Below are positions 32,361 through 35,141 of a DNA stretch of 35,141 nt, in pieces. The notes under the pieces are model-generated. The model was given only the letters and a program-made list of their open reading frames with translations. It was not told the DNA's origin and searched no databases. The translations under genes and the position numbers were made by a program. The first letter of the stretch is position 1. Each line of letters begins with the position of its first letter. Origin of the DNA: Bacillota bacterium (GTDB taxonomy: Bacteria > Bacillota > Syntrophomonadia > Syntrophomonadales > Syntrophomonadaceae); contig JAKPGY010000220.1 of the NCBI GenBank assembly GCA_029550685.1, forward strand, positions 1 through 35,141, written 5' to 3'.

Positions 32361-33686
32361 TCAGTATAAAACTGCTTCCACTAAGGAACGGGCACTGCCA
32401 TCGGTGGTGCGAATGACCACTCCCGTGCGGGAAGCAATCTCTTCCAGGGTAATGTTGTCCAGCAGCATGGTACTGCCTTCTTGCAGCAATACTTCGGGAA
32501 TTACTACTTTTTTACCACGATAATTATCCTGCAGGTAGTTTATAATATCGGTTCCGGTCAACAGTCCGGTTACGGTCACCCCACCCCCGAAGTACTGATT
32601 GGGTACGGTAATAACCTCAACACATAAACCTTTAATCTGGTTGAAATCCTCAGCAACAGTTTGCATTACCGATCTGGCTGATTCGCCGGTGATAAGGAAT
32701 ACCTGAACTGGATCAATCTGATTCGGCAGGTCACGTTTTATCTCCTGCCAGTCATCCATGAACAAACGAATCAAGCCGATACCATTTTCAATCTGGCTGT
32801 AATCATCATAATACTCATCTGGTGGAACTGGAATACCAGCTTTGACGTAAAACTCATCGGCCAGGTAGACAAAGCCTATTCCAAATTGAGCACGGAAAGA
32901 ATTCTGCCACTGGTTCACTTGGTCAATTAATTGCCGGGCTTCTTCGGGAGCAACTAATCTTAGTTGGGGCAATTTCTCTCTATATCCGGTTAGTCCTACC
33001 GGTACTATACCCACTGATTGTACCGAGGGATAAAGATTAGCTAAATCATTTACGGTATTTACCAGTTCCTGGCCATCGTTCAGACCTGGGCAGAGTACGA
33101 TCTGAGTATGTACTTCGATACCAGCTTTTTGCAGGCGCTTCAAATGTTCTTTAATATGAGCTGCCTGGGGGTTACCCATCATCTGCTGCCGCAGTTCACC
33201 TGAAGTAGTATGGACTGACACATAAAGTGGACTAAGCCGCATTCTCTCCAACTTGCTCCAGTCATCTTCCGTTAAGTTGGTGAGAGTAACAAAATTGCCG
33301 AACATAAAGGAATAGCGATAATCATCATCTTTTACATAAAGGGTTTTGCGCATAGCTGGAGGCAGCTGATCTATAAAGCAAAACACACAGAGATTACGGC
33401 ATACTCGTATGCGGTCGAAGACTACTCCCTCAAACAGCAGTCCCAATTCCTCATCATAATCTTTTTCGATATCTATAGACCACAGTTCCCCGTTGGGTTT
33501 TTCGATCTCCAAGATTAATTGATCATCCTGGGAATAGAACTGGTAGTCCAGAATGTCCATAACAGGCAAACCATTAATACTGAGCAGGGTGTCCCCTGGT
33601 TCTATTCCTACTTCAGCTCCAATGCTGTCCTCAATTACATCTATAATGCGGGCTCCCACTAACGTACTTCCTCCAGACAATGGCAT
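32361..33686 (-). CDS. DUF512 radical-SAM/PDZ protein
   Basis: A 441-aa protein. The N-terminal PDZ-like domain is ARIIDVIEDSIGAEVGIEPGDTLLSING (12-39). A radical-SAM-like core has CRNLCVFCF (CX3CX2C) and DDYRYSFMFGNFVTLTNL. A C-terminal DUF512 domain contains the conserved GLTGYREKLPQLR and GIGLIRLFMDDW blocks. It sits upstream of der in many Clostridia, and no function is established. ATG 33686 directly abuts its TAGGAG. A GTG at 33659, 9 nt after GGAGGA, is a reasonable alternative start. Confidence 0.88.
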   Translation of the reverse strand: MPLSGGSTLVGARIIDVIEDSIGAEVGIEPGDTLLSINGLPVMDILDYQFYSQDDQLILEIEKPNGELWSIDIEKDYDEELGLLFEGVVFDRIRVCRNLCVFCFIDQLPPAMRKTLYVKDDDYRYSFMFGNFVTLTNLTEDDWSKLERMRLSPLYVSVHTTSGELRQQMMGNPQAAHIKEHLKRLQKAGIEVHTQIVLCPGLNDGQELVNTVNDLANLYPSVQSVGIVPVGLTGYREKLPQLRLVAPEEARQLIDQVNQWQNSFRAQFGIGFVYLADEFYVKAGIPVPPDEYYDDYSQIENGIGLIRLFMDDWQEIKRDLPNQIDPVQVFLITGESARSVMQTVAEDFNQIKGLCVEVITVPNQYFGGGVTVTGLLTGTDIINYLQDNYRGKKVVIPEVLLQEGSTMLLDNITLEEIASRTGVVIRTTDGSARSLVEAVLY

Positions 33687-33740
33687 CTCCTAACCAATTA
33701 TCCATGAAAAGCCTGAGCCGCGCAAGTTATGGAGAAAATA

Positions 33741-34187
33741 TTAAAGCATTTTATTCAGCCTGACCTGCAAGTCCTCTACAGTTTTTTCTATGGTTTGAAA
33801 CTGCCGGCGCAGCAAATAGGTGGAGACCAGAACATTTAAATGGTCACCTCCCAGTTTTTTCGGCCAGTGACTGATAATATCGATCAGACTTTGCCCGGAT
33901 ATAGAAACTGGCTCTATTACCAGTTCTTTTTCCGTAAAGCCCAGTATATTACGCAGGTCTTCCAAAGTCTTTTTGGCCATGAACACATCCTTGCCCACTC
34001 CCAAAGTATAAACCTTGCGGCCTTTGGAATCCTCTCCGATATAGATGGGGAAACCGCTTTTGTCATGGGCAGAATCACAGAAGCCCTCTGTATATCTAAA
34101 ATCGGGTTTCTGCAGACGACCCAGGAAAATATTAGCTGCTATTAAAGCATGATGGGTTCCGGTATTGGATATAAACATAATGTTCAT
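33741..34187 (-). CDS. DUF3189 family protein (copy 1)
   Basis: A 148-aa soluble protein starting MNIMFISNTGTHHALIAANIFLGRL and containing DSKGRKVYTLGVGKDV, which match the pattern of DUF3189 and of the gene upstream. The motif GTHHALIAA corresponds to GAHSSVTAA in copy 2. The function is unknown; the family is confined mainly to spore-forming Clostridia. Its ATG overlaps the stop of copy 2 (ATGA), so the two are translationally coupled. Confidence 0.78.
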   Translation of the reverse strand: MNIMFISNTGTHHALIAANIFLGRLQKPDFRYTEGFCDSAHDKSGFPIYIGEDSKGRKVYTLGVGKDVFMAKKTLEDLRNILGFTEKELVIEPVSISGQSLIDIISHWPKKLGGDHLNVLVSTYLLRRQFQTIEKTVEDLQVRLNKML

Positions 34188-34657
34188 GAGTTTACCTGCC
34201 GGCAGTCCATTGCCTGCAAACGAGTTATTTCCACCAAATTTACCAGGGCAAAGAAAGCCTTTCTGGTGCCTATTCCCACCAGGGGACGGCCCACCAGAAC
34301 CATTCCAATTCGACGGGAAATATATCCGCCTATTTTCATAATCCAGTTTACATTGGGCATGGTATTTACTGCTAAAACTTGATGGCGAACTCCTAATATT
34401 TCCGCCGTACCATGTATTATGTTGGTGTAGCGATCGCCCAGACTTTTTTTTCCCAGCACATAGACCGCATTCTTATACTCATCCAGCCCCATAAATCGAA
34501 TAGAGCCAAAATCGTTGTTATCGGTATTATCAAAGTAGGGGATGGCCATTAATTCCTCTACGGTGGGCAAGCGATCTTTGGCCAGCAAGCCCAGATGCAG
34601 GGCAGCAGCCGTCACTGATGAATGAGCGCCACCAAAACAGTGGTAGATGATGTTCAT
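34184..34657 (-). CDS. DUF3189 family protein (copy 2)
   Basis: A 157-aa protein starting MNIIYHCFGGAHSSVTAAALHLG, then LPTVEELMAIPYFD and NAVYVLGKKSLGDRYTNIIHG, typical of DUF3189. ATG 34657 was chosen because AGGAGGAC lies 6-8 nt upstream; an in-frame start at 34684 has no such site. It is first of a coupled pair of tandem paralogues. The function is unknown. Confidence 0.82.
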   Translation of the reverse strand: MNIIYHCFGGAHSSVTAAALHLGLLAKDRLPTVEELMAIPYFDNTDNNDFGSIRFMGLDEYKNAVYVLGKKSLGDRYTNIIHGTAEILGVRHQVLAVNTMPNVNWIMKIGGYISRRIGMVLVGRPLVGIGTRKAFFALVNLVEITRLQAMDCRQVNS

Positions 34658-34823
34658 AAAAATGTCCTCCTGGATAGTTATCATAGATAGATTGATGTAA
34701 TTAATTGGGTTAAACAGTGTCGTGATAAAGATTCCTTTTAATTGTCACCAGCAGAACAGACCAAGGTGAATAAAAATATCGTGGCACGGTTCAAGCAGGG
34801 GTATTAGCCGGGCGAGCGACGAA

Positions 34824-34929
34824 CCCCAAAGGGGTGTGGCAATCTCATTCAGCTTGCCCGTGACTCGCGTTCGAGATCGCCACGTCGCTTCGCTCCTCGC
34901 GATGACACAATGACGACTATTTTCACAGC
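34824..34929. repeat. 106-bp direct repeat, left copy
   Basis: Identical base for base to 35036-35141 (offset 212). It contains the palindromic block GAGATCGCCACGTCGC / GCGATGAC, which belongs to a dispersed repeat type found in many bacterial genomes and gives the spurious peptide CVIARSEATW on the minus strand. The stretch 34658-35141 has no gene. Confidence 0.9.
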
Positions 34930-34960
34930 AATTATCACCTGTGGTGCAGATCACGACGGA
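34928..34960 (+). repeat. Dispersed intergenic repeat, copy 2
   Basis: GCAATTATCACCTGT and weaker similarity after it match 9148-9180. Here it begins at the end of the left 106-bp repeat. Confidence 0.45.
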
Positions 34961-35035
34961 CGAAAAGCCATCTTTCATGTCTTTGGCCGTTCCGGCACTT
35001 CTGATGCTCCCTTCGGTTGCTATTAATGTTGCGAG

Positions 35036-35141
35036 CCCCAAAGGGGTGTGGCAATCTCATTCAGCTTGCCCGTGACTCGCGTTCGAGATCGCCACGTCGC
35101 TTCGCTCCTCGCGATGACACAATGACGACTATTTTCACAGC
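35036..35141. repeat. 106-bp direct repeat, right copy (cut by window end)
   Basis: Identical to 34824-34929 up to the last base of the window, so the repeat probably continues beyond and may be tandem with a 212-bp period. Confidence 0.9.

Noticed and set aside
34745-35041. 98-aa minus-strand frame containing CVIARSEATW
   Set aside because: This peptide is the well-known translation of dispersed palindromic repeat DNA, with no coding support.

Overview
The window looks like chromosome of a low-to-mid GC, endospore-forming member of the Clostridia. spoIVA, a spore photoproduct lyase and a spore-type polysaccharide deacetylase sit next to a typical clostridial core block (der, plsY, gpsA, a DUF512 radical-SAM protein, DUF3189 proteins). 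Overall gene style suggests a Syntrophomonadaceae-like anaerobe, but the species cannot be proven from the sequence alone.

Layout. 0.1-7.3 kb: spore photoproduct lyase, an ApgM-type phosphoglycerate-mutase-like protein, thrC, a DUF2726 protein, an EEP-family hydrolase, a polysaccharide deacetylase and a prenyltransferase-repeat protein. 7.3-9.3 kb: a scrap of IS256-type transposase, a secreted stalk-domain protein, tRNA-Pro(GGG), a VOC protein and hairpin-rich repeats. 9.3-13.3 kb: a minus-strand aspartate-family operon, ACT regulator-hom-thrB-lysC, behind a good sigma-A promoter; with thrC this covers aspartate phosphorylation and the homoserine-to-threonine branch. 13.4-14.1 kb: a rhodanese lipoprotein.

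14.1-22.1 kb is an AT-richer accessory region organised around an agr-type quorum-sensing system. Sensor kinase (agrC), peptide protease (agrB) and LytTR regulator (agrA) form a minus-strand operon at 18.9-21.6 kb with no agrD inside it. I find an unlisted 36-residue AgrD-like prepeptide 3 kb away at 15980-16090, and a decayed second copy at 14371-14481. Paired TTTCACGT-type direct repeats at 21-bp (in one decayed copy 20-bp) spacing, as expected for a LytTR regulator, recur at five places, always on the plus strand: ahead of both agrD copies, ahead of a secreted beta-propeller-like protein, and at two decayed spots. Several of the genes between them are broken: a C39-like peptidase cut off before its His, a membrane-protein remnant, and a lipoprotein with an in-frame TGA.

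22.2-27.4 kb is a five-gene minus-strand cluster: RuBisCO-like protein (form IV), TIM-barrel 'PEP-hydrolase' paralogue, ComB-type phosphatase, UPF0261/Tm-1-N protein, and a second TIM-barrel paralogue. No established pathway known to me joins these five families, and it is the best candidate here for an undescribed metabolic system. 27.7-34.7 kb is core: spoIVA, gpsA, plsY, der, a DUF512 protein and two DUF3189 proteins. The window ends in a 106-bp perfect direct repeat of a dispersed palindromic family.
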